DNA of 64,000 nt from Semisulcospira habei (taxonomy: Eukaryota > Mollusca > Gastropoda > Semisulcospiridae). Position numbers and translations under genes: made by a program. Under the pieces are notes generated by a model. The model was not told where the DNA came from and did no database searches. It saw nothing but the letters and a program-made list of their open reading frames with translations. This document shows, piece by piece, positions 50,945 to 61,429 of the stretch. The DNA lies in the NCBI GenBank assembly GCA_036245525.1, contig BTPG01000004.1, forward strand, positions 235,163,318 through 235,227,317, written 5' to 3'. Within the stretch, counting starts at the first letter, position 1. Every line of letters begins with the position of its first letter.

Positions 50945-51464
50945 TGTTACGTGGTGGAATTGTAGTCGAAGTATGATAAACACACCAGACACACACACGT
51001 AGAGTTCTTTAAAATAAACCTCATTCAGCTGCAATCCGTCACACGTGGCTTAAGGATGTAGACAATACTGGAGTAACAGTTCCAACAATATTTAATTCAG
51101 CGATGCGATATCCTCACAGTAATGCTCTTTCAAATGCACAAACTACTGAATACAAAGTCTCTTTTGCTATGTCCACACAAAATAAAGGCTGCTCGATACA
51201 CGCGCACAGGAAAACAAAATGTAGCAAAAATGTAGCGATGTCAACTAACCGACGTGACACTTACGAGGCCACCAGGCAGTTCGGCCTGTCTACAACGTTC
51301 CGGACTAAACTTAACAAAACGAAATCGGCTCTACTCACGAACAAAAGAAAAACATACTAAAAAGGCACGAAATCATAACCGTGATAGCTCAAATAAACAA
51401 CATATCATTACCTACGAATAACACACGCACGCTCTCACAGGATAACACAACCACAATCGTAACA
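50945..51464 (-). repeat. Element A 5' LTR (520 bp)
   Basis: Same termini as the other LTR, shortened by the internal ~330-bp block: TTTGCTATGTCCACAC is joined directly to AAAATAAAGGCTGCTCG. Since both LTRs should be identical at insertion, one changed later, most simply by deletion here. Confidence 0.92.
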
Positions 51465-52199
51465 AAAACATTAACTGGAACCATTTAATTTGGGAGTCAG
51501 GTGTGCTCAATTTCGATGCATTGAGACCACTTCTGAATACAAGTAGGCCTTGACCTTGATTTGACCAATGTTGGGTATATGGTTTTACAATCCTACAAGA
51601 TAGTGTTCCAAGCCTTATTGCTGGTACTATTTCCTTCCATAACTGGCTCTATTGCTAATGAGGTTAAGCAGGTCCTGACAGCATTGGCAATACCAGAGTA
51701 CATCAAAAGTGTGAAGAAACATCAGAGAACCGCAGCTTAAATGACTTGAAAGACAACAGAGAGCCATTTTCGTCAAGCAGATCCCGAATAACCAAATTTC
51801 CTTTCGCCCTCCATTCGGTGATATGAACCGTTTTCCTGTCTCTAATAATGTTCTTTTTGTAATTAATACATTCTGAGAGCACTTCATCAAAATTTTCAGG
51901 TACGCACTTGTTACACACAGTCTTGTAATGTTTGGCAACATCGGCCCAGAAGCTATTATCACAATAAAGCATTAAAACGTTAGCATATTCACCACCAAAC
52001 ACCTGCATGTTACTAAACACAGGATAGCAACTGACCAAAATCTGACGTACCAATAAGTCGCATGATACACCAAAGACCCTTCTAAGACAACTGACCTTCA
52101 TGGACGTCAAAAATGAATGAACATGTAACATTCGCAAGCCACCTACGTCGAATGCTGAACAGACAACGTCCTTTATTATTTTTGCTCTCTTTCCATCCC
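51465..52199 (-). pseudogene. LINE ORF2 C-terminal half, upstream part
   Basis: Minus-strand reading with RMLHVHSFLTSMKVSCLRRV, YCDNSFWADVAKHYK, and KTVHITEWRAKGNLVIRDLL, then GSLLSFKSFKLRF: the segment between RT and the terminal zinc-ribbon-like region of an L1/Tx1- or CR1-type LINE. The downstream half is at 46041-46548 on the far side of element A. Confidence 0.78.
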
Positions 52200-52380
52200 A
52201 AATAGTTCAAGAGTAGTGCCAGAATAGCTTGGCGCCTCTAGGCCCCAAGCTATTCTGCCACCACCCTTGAAAGTAAAGCCATTGGTCTATAGCCTTATCT
52301 CTAAGTACTATAATGTAGCTAGTATATGGCAATGTACAAATTTAAAGCTTTTAACCTCAGTATGATATGGGTGAAATATG
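52195..52380. mobile_element. MITE-like element, subtype B, third copy
   Basis: Hairpin 52203-52275 (TAGTTCAAGAGTAGTGCC … GGCCCCAAGC…), with more mismatches than the other copies, followed by AAAGCCATTGGTCT and the subtype B right flank to GTATGATATGGG. The left flank is truncated to CCCAAA. Confidence 0.7.
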
Positions 52381-52763
52381 ACAGTAAGCCTGTAAAATAA
52401 GGTTGTTATTATTTTTCACGTGCATAAGTCAATTTCGCCATGTTACCGTTGGCACTGTACTTTGGACAATCGTTCTAACAGTGTACGATTCGTCACCAGT
52501 TACTTATCGGTTTTTATTTGGCAGACTTTACACGGTGAGCCACAGTGGACACATGCCTAACTCTGGATGACATCACGTGAAGTTATTCCTCTTTGTCTCT
52601 TGTAGCAGGGGAGATAATTTAGCTCAGTGTTCTAGTACAGTAGTACCCATTTCCCCCAGCACGCCCGCAGCACCGGTAGTTAGCAATGCTGCTGGTGCCA
52701 GAGCGAGTAATACGTCAGCCAATCGGCGAAAGGCACGCCGAACACACCCCTAGGGGTGTGGGG

Positions 52764-52770
52764 TATAAAT
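52764..52770 (+). promoter_or_regulatory. TATA box of element B 5' LTR
   Basis: GGGGTATAAATAGCGG, a strong TATAAATA in a G+C-rich setting, repeated in the 3' LTR at 61593. It would place the transcription start near 52795, just before the CCCGCAAGGGAA hairpin. Confidence 0.75.
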
Positions 52771-53202
52771 AGCGGTGCCTAGCGAGGGCGAGCAGGCTTT
52801 CCCGCAAGGGAAGACTCTGTTCTGCGAAGAACATTAAATAGTAGTAAGACTTCCCGCAAGAGAAGACTGTTCTGTAGAGAACATTAGTAAGTTAGAACCC
52901 CTTTTAGGAACACTGTCCTGCAACGGACATACTGTAATTATTTAAGTAGATAACTTAAGTGCCTATAGTTGAGTGAGTTAGGGTCCTATAGTATTATAAC
53001 TTAGGTTTTACTTGGGTCAGTTATTACGTCTAGTGTGTAGGCTAGCATGGTTTTGGGTGCTTAGAGTCTAATGAGTAGGTAAGCATAGCTATGATTTTAG
53101 GTGTCTTATGAGCGTCTGTATTATTGTGTTTTGTTTTGTGGTACAATGAATGGCTTCCGATATGACTGATATGTTGATTGATAATGAAATGAATGTACTG
53201 TA

Positions 53203-53208
53203 AATAAA
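53203..53208 (+). terminator. LTR polyadenylation signal AATAAA
   Basis: GTAAATAAACC. The equivalent in the 3' LTR is at 62037-62042 and would end the genomic transcript; the long distance from the TATA box implies an R region of several hundred bases. Confidence 0.55.
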
Positions 53209-53772
53209 CCTAAAGCACTTATAGAAATCTCATCACTGAGAGTCAGAGATTGATGATGAATGCGAGAACGGATGCGAGTCAGTACTGATGTTTGTACACG
53301 TTTCAGTGTGTGATGATGGCAGCGCAAGAGTGTGTGTGTACCTGTGTGTGTGTGTGAGACTGAGAACATGCTGAGAGTTTGTTAACGTTCTTAGCTTATC
53401 AGTTTAGTGTGGCACACATGGCAATGCACGCACAGTCACTACTCGATCATATCAACTAGGGTTTCGCTGGATACTGTGGTAGGTCCATTGCGCGATTTGG
53501 TATTTTGAACACAACGCGAGGCAGACACACATATTTTGTGAGTGCGCATGCGAGACCAGTGTAAAAGACTTGAAGATTACACTCCACAGCAATCTCCAGA
53601 CCCTTCCCTAAACCGAAAAAGGGAACGGACTTAAAAGGTGGCTAAAACTGAACTAGACGGGCATTACTGGACTTGTACGTTGGATGGGCAGTCCATTGAG
53701 GTCTGACCATCTAATACACAAGCCAGCCAGGCTAGTTGAAGCTAGCTAACCAGAAGTCCGGTTACAAAAATT

Positions 53773-53784
53773 TGGTGCCGTGAC
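53773..53784 (+). promoter_or_regulatory. Element B primer binding site (tRNA-His-like)
   Basis: TGGTGCCGTGAC lies 6 bases after the 5' LTR and complements the last 12 bases of animal tRNA-His (GTCACGGCACCA). Confidence 0.7.
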
Positions 53785-54062
53785 CAGGATTTCTTGATTG
53801 ATCAGGATTTTAACTAGTTTGTTTCAAAGACTAGGACTGGTTGATATATCGGTAGTGTGCTGTGCAGAGCGCCGTTGCCAAAGTCTGTTTATATGTTAAC
53901 GTGATAGTACTGGTACGTTCGCGTTAGTAGCGTCGTGAAGCGTTTTCATTGGGATCAGTCGTGTACTTTTGAGTCTAGCGATCGTTCATTCGTTTAGAGC
54001 GGTTTGCAGTTTATTGTAGTTCATGATTTAGTTCGCCTAGTGTGAGCTTTAGTCATTGCAAT

Positions 54063-55124
54063 ATGGGTGCAGTTTTGTGCTTTTTGAGGATCCTAGCGCC
54101 AAGCTGGTTGGTGCACAGTCCGTCTAGTGTTCACCCAAGGGTAGATCACAAGAGGAAGAAGTCTCAGGGAAAAGGCAGGCATTCACCTAGTGAGCCATAT
54201 AGTAGTAGTGAAGAGAGTTCGTGCAGCCGCAGTAGCTGTAGCCATCGTTCTCAAAGGAACAGGATAGATGCAACTAGGTCTTTTCTGAACACAAGTAGCA
54301 GTCATGCTAGGAAGGAGAGGGTCCCTGATGTGTTCACGGGTACCAAAGGTGATTTGAAGGACTGGTTCTGTCATTTTGAAACGTGCGCTAGATGGAACGG
54401 TTGGGACTATGGCGAAAAGGGAGTAAACCTGGCCATGTCACTCAGAGGTTCGGCACAACAGGTGCTAGGAGAGATGTCATTAGGCGAGTTGGAAGATTAT
54501 GATGCTATCAAAGCTGACTTAGAAAGACGTTTTGACCCTGTAGAAAAAGAAAATTTGTACAGAGTTGAGTTCAGATCCAGGTTGAAGAAGAAGAACGAAA
54601 GCGTGACAGAGTATGGTTTCGTGTTGAACCGCATTGCGAGTAATGCCTATCCTCGAATGCCCCCTGAAGCAAGGGAGACAATCGTGATAGATCAGTTTGT
54701 TAGTGGTTTGCCATCTAAAGACCTGAGGAGACATGTACAGTTTCACCATCCTTCCACCATCCATGAGGCCATAGCACTAGCGAGTGAGTTTGAGTCTTTT
54801 GAAGAGAGGTTTGAGGGTAGGAAGCCAGATAATCCAGAGGGAGGAGTCCGGAATATCAGTCCTACAGGGGTGATAGATGAAAGTCTAGCGAAAGCTTTCC
54901 AGATGCTTAGTGATAAAATCACTTCAGAGCTACAGAAAGTAACGAAAGTTTTGAGTCGTCAGCCGACTGGTGGTAGAGCTAGAAACACATCCGAGGTTGT
55001 GTGCTTTAACTGCAGAGAGAAGGGACACTATTCAAAGCAGTGCCCCGATAACAGCGATAGGAGAGGAAATGGCCATGTCAGTGGCACAGCGCCTAACGAA
55101 AACGCGCCAGGCCAGGGAAACTAG
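54063..55124 (+). CDS. gag: Element B Gag
   Basis: 353 residues from the ATG at 54063; the frame opens at a GTG seven codons earlier. A basic, serine-rich N-terminal part is followed by the capsid core (VFTGTKGDLKDWFCHFETCA near 95-114; LRGSAQQVLGEM; YDAIKADLERRFDP; FRSRLKKKNESVTEYG) and a CCHC knuckle (CFNCREKGHYSKQC) near residue 318. The stop TAG (55122-55124) follows directly on the slippery GGGAAAC. Gag packages the RNA and forms the virus-like particle. Confidence 0.92.
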   Translation: MGAVLCFLRILAPSWLVHSPSSVHPRVDHKRKKSQGKGRHSPSEPYSSSEESSCSRSSCSHRSQRNRIDATRSFLNTSSSHARKERVPDVFTGTKGDLKDWFCHFETCARWNGWDYGEKGVNLAMSLRGSAQQVLGEMSLGELEDYDAIKADLERRFDPVEKENLYRVEFRSRLKKKNESVTEYGFVLNRIASNAYPRMPPEARETIVIDQFVSGLPSKDLRRHVQFHHPSTIHEAIALASEFESFEERFEGRKPDNPEGGVRNISPTGVIDESLAKAFQMLSDKITSELQKVTKVLSRQPTGGRARNTSEVVCFNCREKGHYSKQCPDNSDRRGNGHVSGTAPNENAPGQGN

Positions 55125-55145
55125 AGCGGGCAGAGCTCTTGGCAG
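55115..55145 (+). promoter_or_regulatory. Programmed -1 frameshift site G GGA AAC
   Basis: Heptamer GGGAAAC at 55115-55121 in the gag phase X XXY YYZ, immediately followed by TAG. The -1 frame reads on as CTA GAG CGG into pol. A small stem CGGGC…GCCCG with an AGAGCTCT-containing loop follows within ten bases. This heptamer is a known retroviral slippery sequence. Confidence 0.8.
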
Positions 55146-58100
55146 CCCGAGACTCGGCCCAATTAATCAGTGATGACGGCTGCTTAGAGGACGCGGAGGG
55201 GCAACGTTTATGCGTCTTGTCAGACACAGGATGCTGGTTGGCATTAGTGAAAATGGGGAAAGTTAACATTGACTTTTTAGTTGATAGCGGGTCTTCCGCT
55301 ACGGTCATTGGCACAGAAGTGTTTGAGCAAGTAAGAAGATATTTCCAGATTCCACTGAGAGAAAGTAAGTTAAGACTTTGCACTGCTAATGGACAGCGTC
55401 TAGAGATTAAGGGTGAAGCGGTCCTAGCTCTAGAAATAGGTGGTCAAATTTTCGAACACACTGTGGTCGTTGGTGATATTGGGAAATCTGCAGGAATTTT
55501 GGGGACAGATTTCATGCGGAAACATGCCTGTCTATTAGACTTGGCACAAGGTTCCTTGAGAGTAGGCGAGGCAGTGGTTCAGTTGAAAAGGGAAAAGTCG
55601 AATAACTGTGCAAAAGTACAGGTGTGCGATACCGTCATTGTGCCCCCTAGATCAGAAATGTTCGTCAGGGGATCCTTTGTACAGCAACGTACTTTAGGAA
55701 AGACTGATGGATTGTTAGAAGGCATAGACACGTTCAAGAAAGACACAGGGTTAGTGGTCCCTAGGTGTATGGTTCAGGTTACGGACGGAGAGATTTTTGT
55801 TCCGCTTACCAATTTTACTGATAGAGATGTTAAGGTGCAAGCTGGCACAGAAGTAGCATTTGTAGAAACTGTGTTTTCCGTGAATTCTTTGTCCGAAGGG
55901 TCAGAGGAGAAAGAAGTAGTGTATGCGGACGATAAACTTCTTAGTCACCTCGAGCACTTGGTTACTAGTGTGTCGTCAGAAATAAGTGAAGGGACAAAAA
56001 CAAAGTTGAAGGAAACGCTTGTTGAGTTCCAAGATGTTTTTCAGTCCCCAGATGGTAAGCTTGGTAGAACGAGCAAAGTGAAACATACGATTGATACCGG
56101 GGATAGTAAGCCAGTGAAACTACCTCCCCGCCGTCTTCCGTTAGCTCAAAGAGAAACGGTAGAGAAAGAAATTGAAAAGATGTTAGAAGAAAATGTCATA
56201 GAACCCAGTGATAGTCCTTGGGCAGCAAACGTGGTGTTGGTCAAGAAAAAGGACGGGTCTGTCAGGTTCTGTGTCGATTACAGGAGATTGAATCAAGTGA
56301 CGCGCAAAGATGCGTATCCCCTTCCTCATATCGGAGATTCACTTGATGCTTTGTCGGGTTCTTGTTGGTTTTCAACTCTCGATTTAGCTCAGGGTTTCTT
56401 TCAAGTTGAGATGGACGAAAAAGATAAACAGAAGACGGCGTTTGCAACGCACAAGGGCCTTTTTCAGTTCAAAGTTATGCCGTTCGGGCTTTGCAACAGC
56501 CCAGCGACATTCGAAAGGCTGATGGAAATGACGCTGAGTGGTGTTTTGTTCGAGAGGTGTCTAGTTTACATTGATGACGTAATCTGTTTAGGCAAGACAG
56601 AAAGTCAGGCACTAGAGAATCTCAGGGTGGTTTTCCAGAAGTTCAGGGAAGCAAATCTGAAACTAAAACCGTCCAAATGCTGTTTGTTTCAAACTGAGTG
56701 TACCTTTCTCGGTCATGTCGTGTCGCGTGAAGGGACGACTTGTGATCCAGCGAAAGTGGAGGCAGTGGTAAACTGGCCTGTTCCTACTAACGTTACGGAG
56801 GTCAGAAGCTTCTTAGGGATCACGTCGTACTATAGGAAGTACATTTGTGGTTTTGCTGAGATAGCCAGTCCCCTGACTAACCTGACTAAGAAAAACCAGA
56901 AGTTTGACTGGTGCGAGAAGTGTCAGACTGCGTTCGAGAAATTGAAGGCAGCTCTGGTCTCTTCACCCGTCTTAGCTTATCCGACGAGAGAGGGTAAATT
57001 TATCCTCGATACTGATGCTTCGGCGACATCGGTAGGTGCCGTGTTGTCACAGATCCAAGGTGGAGAAGAGAAAGTGATCGCTTACGCGAGTTGTACTTTG
57101 TCTAAGTCTAGGCAGAGATACTGTACCACATACAGAGAGTTGTATGCAGTGATAAAGTTCGTCAAGCATTTTTCACACTATCTTTGGGGACGTCCGTTTT
57201 TGGTCAGAACTGACCACAGCTCCCTTAGGTGGTTGAAGTCATTTGATCAGACTGAAGGCATGGTAGCCAGGTGGGTGGCTACATTGGAAACATACGATTT
57301 CCAGATAGAGCACCGGAAAGGGACTCTACATGGAAATGCGGATGGGTTGTCTAGAATCCCTAGAAGACGTTGTTTGAGGGAAGAGTGCAGTCAGTGTTGT
57401 GTGCATGTAAGGGTGGTGACACGCTCGCAAGTGCGTGGCCATGATGTAGCAGACAGTGGAGAAGCAAGCGGTACTCAGAGGAACGCTGCTTCACCGAAAG
57501 GTGAAGATGTTCCGCATGTGGACCCAGTTGTCGGCGACATTCAGGGCAGTACTACCAGTAACAGGACACGTGTAACGGTCAGAGTAGATGACATGGTTCA
57601 AAGTAATTCTGCCTCAGTGTCAGCTGAGGATGCCTTATATTCTGCTCAGTCTAGTGCATCTAATCCTGGCATGTCGAGAGATTTAGAGGGCGCGTCCCTA
57701 AAGGAAAGGGATGGGGTGGAGCATGGTGTTGATCGGGCCGGGGTTGATTCCTGTGTGGATGAGAACAGTGTTGATTCCTGTGTGGATGATAACAGTGGGT
57801 CCGATAGTGTTCTTGTAGCGTCGGACTCTATTTCTCGTGAGAGCAATTGGTTTGCCGTCTGGTCTCGTGAGGACTTAGCGAAGTTCCAAGAGAGGGATCC
57901 AGTGTGTAGCACTCTGTTAGCCTTAATAGCGAAGGGAGAGAAGCCTTTAAAGCCAGAAGTTTCAAAGTATAGTGCAGCCGTTAGAACACTAATAGCTCAG
58001 TGGGACAGTCTGAGAGTAGTGGATGGCTTGCTGTACATTGTGTTTAGTAGATGTCTCACTCAGGATGATGTACTATTGCTAGTAGCCCCAGCTGAGATTA

Positions 58101-59323
58101 GACAAGAAGTTTTACGTATGTCACATGACATAAGATGTGCAGGTCACTTAGGCCGTGACAAGACCCTGGCAAATGTCAGACGACACGTGTACTGGCCAGG
58201 CATGGCGGATGACGTTGCCAGATGGTGTAGACAGTGCGACATGTGTGCAAGAAGGAAGCCGGGTCCGGGCAGGGCAAAGCTTCCTATGCAGCACGTGAAC
58301 GTGGGTATGCCCATGGAGAGGGTAGCCATAGACATCCTGGGTCCACTGCCCATGTCACACGACGGGTTTGAGTACATTATGGTCGTTGGAGACTACTATT
58401 CGAAGTATGCGGAGGCATATTGTCTCTCGGACCATACAGCCCAAACTGTAGCGGACAAACTTTTAACAGAGTTCATCTGTAGATTTGGTGTCCCGCTGAG
58501 TATTCATACAGACCAAGGTAGAGAGTTCGAATCTTATCTGTTCAAGTATCTATGCGAAGCATTAGGATCGAACAAGACGAGAACTACCCCGTATCACCCA
58601 GAAAGTGACGGGATGGTAGAGAGACATAATCGGACTATCCAACAGATGCTGTCCGTATACGTCAATCAGAACCGAGACGATTGGAGTGATCACCTCGACT
58701 TGGTTATGATGGCGTATAGGGCTTCTGTCCACCACTCAACCGGGTGTACGCCTAATCTCATTGTCTTTGGCAGAGAGGTCAATCTTCCTTTGACGTTAGA
58801 ACTTGGTGTTTTCCCCCATGGAGACGTGGCTGAGTGTCCTGTAGAATACGTCGAGTGGGTTCGAAATACTCTAGAGAGGGTATTCAGTTTTGTGCGACAA
58901 AATTCCGAGGCTAGTGTCGTGAAGCAAAAATATTACCATGACAGAGACTGTAAAGAAAGAGAGGTCGAGCCAGGAATGTGGGTATGGAGATGGTACCCGC
59001 CAAAAGCGAAACAAAAACTTGGTTTAGGATGGACGGGTCCATTCCGAGTCATGGAGAAGGTGGGAAATAGCTCCGTGAGGATCGCTAAAAGTGGTAGAGA
59101 TAAACCTATAGTGGTCCACCTCAATGATGTAAAACCTTATGAGGGCAGAAACCCGTTAGATAGTGAAAGTGAGAACGAAAGTGAGAGCGAGAGTGAGAAT
59201 GAGAGCTGTGACAGCAGTGAAGATGAAACACTGATAACCGTTGAGAGAGACGAGGTCACACCAAAGAGGACTAGAACAGGGAGGGAGGTTAAAGCCCCAA
59301 TAAGATACTCTCCTCTACTCTAA
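55119..59323 (+). CDS. pol: Element B Pol: protease, RT, RNase H, integrase
   Basis: About 1,400 residues, expressed by -1 frameshift; positions below count from 55139, the first start-like codon. Protease DSG at 49-51. RT: FCVDYRRLNQVT (~377), FSTLDLAQGFFQVEM, MPFGLCNSPATFERL and YIDD (~477-480). RNase H: LDTDASATSVGAVLSQ (~623) and GNADGLSR. A Ser/Asp-rich spacer (~770-900) precedes integrase: zinc-binding H-H-C-C (HDIRCAGH…CRQCDMCARRK, ~996-1030), catalytic D ~1063 (AIDILGPLP), D ~1124 (HTDQGREFES) and E ~1160 (DGMVERHNRT), spacing D-35-E. A GPY/F-like module (GWTGPFRVMEKVGN) and an acidic Ser/Glu repeat end the protein. All motifs are complete. Confidence 0.95.
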
Positions 59324-59343
59324 CTGAACTGACTAGTTATAAT

Positions 59344-59751
59344 TTGTTTTATTGTTTCATTCCAGTGGCTGAACTCGTGGTTGAGAAAGTCGAGTTGAGC
59401 TGCAAAGCGTTCAATAGAAAACATGTGTGCGAGGCATGCGGTCACCGGGCCAGGACCCCAAGCGACATGAGGCGCCATGTTCGGCGCAACCACCCGGCGC
59501 TACTGGCTGACCAGCCAGAGGGGCGCACCGCCCTGAAAAGGACGGCTGCCCACCTGCCGCGCTGGGGGGAACAGCCGCCGACTAAGGTGCCGGGGGCCAC
59601 CGCCGGAGACAGGTGCGAGAGAGATGTCGACCCGAAAGGGGCGCCACCCCTTTCTAAACATGAAACCGCAGGTGAGGCTCGAGACACGCCAGTGTCATGC
59701 TCAAAGTTCACGTTAGGAGAGCTTTTAGAAGAATTTGGGTACTGGGCGTAG
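59344..59751 (+). CDS. Element B accessory ORF with C2H2 zinc finger
   Basis: Up to 135 codons located 20 bp behind pol in the env position. It has no ATG in the first 40 codons. TTTTATTGTTTCATTCCAG at 59347-59365 is a strong 3' splice-site sequence (pyrimidine tract plus CAG), so the coding part probably starts at TGGCTGAACTC with a start codon supplied by an upstream exon. Residues ~29-50 form CEACGHRARTPSDMRRHVRRNH (C-x2-C-x12-H-x4-H). The rest is Pro/Ala/Arg-rich and ends in a short acidic helix (FTLGELLEEFGYWA). G+C-rich codon use differs from pol. It could be a captured host zinc-finger exon with a regulatory or nucleic-acid-binding role; unknown. Confidence 0.65.
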   Translation: MFYCFIPVAELVVEKVELSCKAFNRKHVCEACGHRARTPSDMRRHVRRNHPALLADQPEGRTALKRTAAHLPRWGEQPPTKVPGATAGDRCERDVDPKGAPPLSKHETAGEARDTPVSCSKFTLGELLEEFGYWA

Positions 59752-61429
59752 TTTGATAAATGCAACCACTGCTATATTCTTGAAAGAATTCCAATATGTT
59801 TGTATTATTTTGCAATACTGCCAAATGAGATTACGTTTTGTCGCATACTACGTGCCTTGACACTATGATTTGAATGTTTCACGCGTTAAATGCGTCAATA
59901 TGTAGAATGTCTTAATATTTTGAATGTCTACCGATTGATATTTGTGTGCGAATATTTTTGTCGCAAGACTTTTTGATACCAATGTTGTATGATGCTTAAA
60001 CTTTGTCTGTTTTGTGGAAATTTGTTTGAATTTGTTTTCAGAGACTCAGTCTTGACCCAATGCCAGGAGTGCATTGTGGTCAATGAGACATGCGTGTGTC
60101 TCATGTCCGAGGCGGTTTAGTGGGATGGCGGCATCTCACGAGGGGGAAGCTCGTGCTGGCTCTAGTCGGCTTTCCTCTTCAGTAACCCATTGAGTGTGAG
60201 TTGGGCCTCCAGCTCACACTGGTTCGTTAAATTCTATTTGAGATGGGCGTCTGTCTCATACATGTCTGGGAGTAAGCCAGTGGCTCTAGCTGGAAACCCC
60301 CAGACGAGAGTGTTGTCCGGTAGGCTCTGACCAGGCAACCTCTCATGTCATATGAACAAGAGACAAAGACCACGGAAGGACGCTAAACCTCAAGGAAAAA
60401 ACCCAGGACATTCTTCAAGGACGAAAATTGCCATGACTGAGTATCCGTTAAGTTTGTTTTTCCAGATGTCTTCTTTACATACATACATTTCTGGTGTTGG
60501 ATTAGAAATGTTTTTTGATTTTTCCATTTTGTTGTTGTATTGCTTTGTGCATGCCTAGACGTCTGGATCATCTATCATTTTCTTTACAAAATGCGTATCA
60601 TACATTAATTTTTAAGACATAATCATCTGACTAAGGCATTAAGCTGTCTTGAAGGGTTTTGTACCTCAGCAACAAACTGGGTCTGGTTGTTGTTGTTTTT
60701 TTTTTTTGTACTGTATTTTGAACTTTTTGGCGTGCGATTTTTGAAAATTTTTGGAAGGGTTTTGTACTCGATTTTACCCTAGGAATTTGCACTTTGAAAT
60801 CGTCGGATTTCACTGGTGCTAATGTTGGGTGTGTGTTACGTGAACCAGTTTGCTCACATGGGTTTAGAGAATTCCATGAGATATGGACCAAATGCTAAAA
60901 GGCTGATTTTTGCCTTAGTAAGTTTTTTTTTGTGTGTCTGTGGCAGACTAAGTAAGTTTTGGACTTTGCTATGGTTGCATTGTTGTGTATCAGCTCGCAG
61001 GATGACACCACTACTTTAATTTTGTTTTTGAAACCTTGTTTCTTTAGTTGTTGTTTTTTTGTTTTGTGTGGATTATTTCATGCAGTGGCTATGCATTTTG
61101 GGTGGTGCTGAAGCTTGTTCTTGTAACAAGCGCATCACAATTGCTGAAATGGTTGCTCATACGTGTCCATGATCAGGAATCATGTTTTGAAATTCGTTTT
61201 GAATGTTTCATTGATGATTTGAACTTTAGTTTGATATTGTTTTGATTTTCCTTGTGCATGCATCACGATTTTATTTTGTTGAATTTGTTCAACTTCTTTT
61301 GTACCTGGATTTTAATGAGTATGCCAGAAGTACTTTTCTCGAACTTGGTGCATTTCATTTAGTTTGTGCGACTTTATTCCTTTTGTTTGACTAATGTGTC
61401 GTGCACATTAGGTCTTAAGGAGGAGGGAG
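59752..61429 (+). other. Element B long 3' non-coding region and polypurine tract
   Basis: 1.7 kb without a recognised domain. T-rich after 60640. A 68-codon ORF (60352-60558) starts with a basic MNKRQRPRKDAKPQGKNPG and ends in a hydrophobic stretch (MFFDFSILLLYCFVHA); this could be a tiny membrane protein, but the evidence is weak. AAGGAGGAGGGAG just before 61430 is the polypurine tract for plus-strand priming. Confidence 0.55.

Larger units (their letters stand above)
46549..51464 (-). mobile_element. Ty3/Gypsy-like LTR retrotransposon without integrase (element A)
   Basis: Runs leftward. LTRs start TGTTACG and end CGTAACA; target duplication AAAAC at 46544-46548 and 51465-51469. Order on the minus strand: 5' LTR, tRNA-Trp-like primer site, gag with coiled coil, zinc knuckle and protease, RT, RNase H, G-rich polypurine tract, 3' LTR. 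Frames are broken at several points. No integrase domain is seen: coding ends 214 bp before the 3' LTR. It is nested in a LINE. Confidence 0.9.
52601..53766 (+). repeat. Element B 5' LTR (1166 bp)
   Basis: Starts TGTAGCAGGGG, ends GTCCGGTTACA. It contains a TATA box, a duplicated hairpin-forming TTCCCGCAAGGGAA-type leader motif (52799-52885) and an AATAAA at 53203-53208. Differs from the 3' LTR by a few substitutions and short indels (for example an extra CT near 52815 and the absence of GAACTTG-like bases near 52990). Confidence 0.95.

Noticed and set aside
53121..53369. Small minus-strand ORF present in both LTRs (also 61955-62203)
   Set aside because: Identical because LTRs are identical; it has no domain and includes a GT-repeat-derived segment.
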